Below, one piece after another: positions 50,571 to 50,949 of a DNA stretch of 50,949 bases. The translations under genes were made by a program, and so were the position numbers. The notes beneath the pieces are model-generated. The model searched no databases. It worked only from the letters and a program-made list of their open reading frames with translations, and was not told where the DNA came from. The DNA comes from CAZJOD01 sp964547525 (GTDB lineage Bacteria; Bacillota; Clostridia; JAAYHZ01): the NCBI GenBank assembly GCA_964547525.1, contig CAZJOD010000005.1, positions 1 to 50,949 of the forward strand, read 5' to 3'. The first letter of the stretch is position 1. Every line of letters starts with the position of its first letter.

Positions 50571-50949
50571 TTAATCTCCGGCTACTGAAAGACCGTCAAT
50601 TAATAATGATGGCGCACCTTTGTATCCTCCACCCCCGGGCATACCGAATTTAAAATCACTTCCTACCTCAATAACATTTTTGAGTAGTTGTAAATAATTT
50701 CCTGACACCGTTATTTGTTCTACCGGGCTCTCTTGTTGGCCGTTTTTAATAATAAAACCTCGTGCCGATAATGAAAAATCCCCTGATATGGTGTTTAATC
50801 CGGCATGAAGACCTTCAATCTCTGTAATATATAATCCGTTGCCCATTATTTTAAACATTTCGCTTACACTTACAGGGCCTGCTTCTATATAGAAATTAGT
50901 CGGAGCAATTGAAAGAGACGACTGATATGATCCCTTATATGCATTGCCG
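50571..50949 (-). CDS. TldD/PmbA family protein, C-terminal part (TldE-like)
   Basis: The gene enters from the right edge, and only its last 125 residues or so are visible. The segment APTNFYIEAGPVSVSEMF, then GNGLYITEIEGLHAGLN and SGDFSLSARGFIIKNG, is a classical C-terminal signature of TldD/PmbA (TldE) proteins, which form a TldD-TldE protease of modified peptides and antitoxins. The end GAPSLLIDGLSVAG resembles TldE more than TldD, so the visible subunit probably lacks the HExxxH site. Its partner would lie outside the window. The stop is 29 bp before the ROK start. Confidence 0.88.
   Translation of the reverse strand, partial: GNAYKGSYQSSLSIAPTNFYIEAGPVSVSEMFKIMGNGLYITEIEGLHAGLNTISGDFSLSARGFIIKNGQQESPVEQITVSGNYLQLLKNVIEVGSDFKFGMPGGGGYKGAPSLLIDGLSVAGD

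Overview
The window reads as a piece of an AT-rich, Gram-positive anaerobe of the Clostridia, probably uncultured, from a draft or metagenome assembly (two 100-N gaps). Signs for this are AGGAGG-type ribosome sites on most genes, sigma-A-like promoters, a lipoprotein solute-binding protein, a tetrahydrofolate riboswitch upstream of folT, a DivIVA/ZapA/YabE set, an RF2 gene with a programmed frameshift, and no tRNA or rRNA genes. Most genes lie on the minus strand.

Layout. 1-3.7 kb: the end-truncated start of a lipoprotein gene, a decayed gene remnant, a riboswitch-controlled folT plus URO-D-family methyltransferase-like gene, and a CYTH phosphatase-like gene that looks leaderless. 3.7-4.0 kb: an 18-bp inverted repeat carrying four DnaA-box-like sites. 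4.0-12.7 kb: a probable six-gene uronate/glycan operon (two Gfo/Idh/MocA oxidoreductases, glucuronate isomerase uxaC, a third Gfo/Idh/MocA, a GDPD-family phosphodiesterase and a 1018-residue heparinase II/III-like lyase). 12.8-13.4 kb: a 138-bp tandem repeat array broken by a gap. 13.5-15.4 kb: a solute-binding lipoprotein gene with its own promoter and terminator. 15.5-23.6 kb: a catabolic block with a fumarate-reductase-like flavoprotein, an SDR, an old-yellow-enzyme-type reductase, a fucose-isomerase-like protein, a two-domain amidohydrolase and a TIM-barrel sugar isomerase/epimerase.

23.6-32.7 kb is housekeeping: yebC, a YigZ protein, dut, a U32 protein (RlhA type), zapA, an unknown protein, rsmA, yabE and an unknown coiled-coil membrane protein. 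32.8-39.5 kb is a second accessory island: two more URO-D-family proteins, two more Gfo/Idh/MocA proteins and a second heparinase-like lyase. 40-46.6 kb returns to housekeeping (dppA, a YhcC-type radical SAM gene, prfB, an aminotransferase, Lrp, divIVA, trxA, secG). 46.8-50.9 kb holds a Gfo/Idh/MocA plus DegT aminotransferase pair, a ROK regulator and the 3' end of a TldD/PmbA gene.

Taken together, the accessory genes suggest intracellular breakdown of imported uronate-containing or otherwise modified glycans. Oligosaccharide lyases without signal peptides feed UxaC and a varied set of NAD(P)-dependent dehydrogenases, with a lactonase-like amidohydrolase and isomerases alongside. Substrates cannot be named from sequence. 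The most unusual non-coding signals are the dispersed GC-rich hairpin repeat (at least five copies), the DnaA-box inverted repeat, a nested A-B-A'-B' pairing element between prfB and the radical SAM gene, and a recurrent TGAAATC promoter motif.
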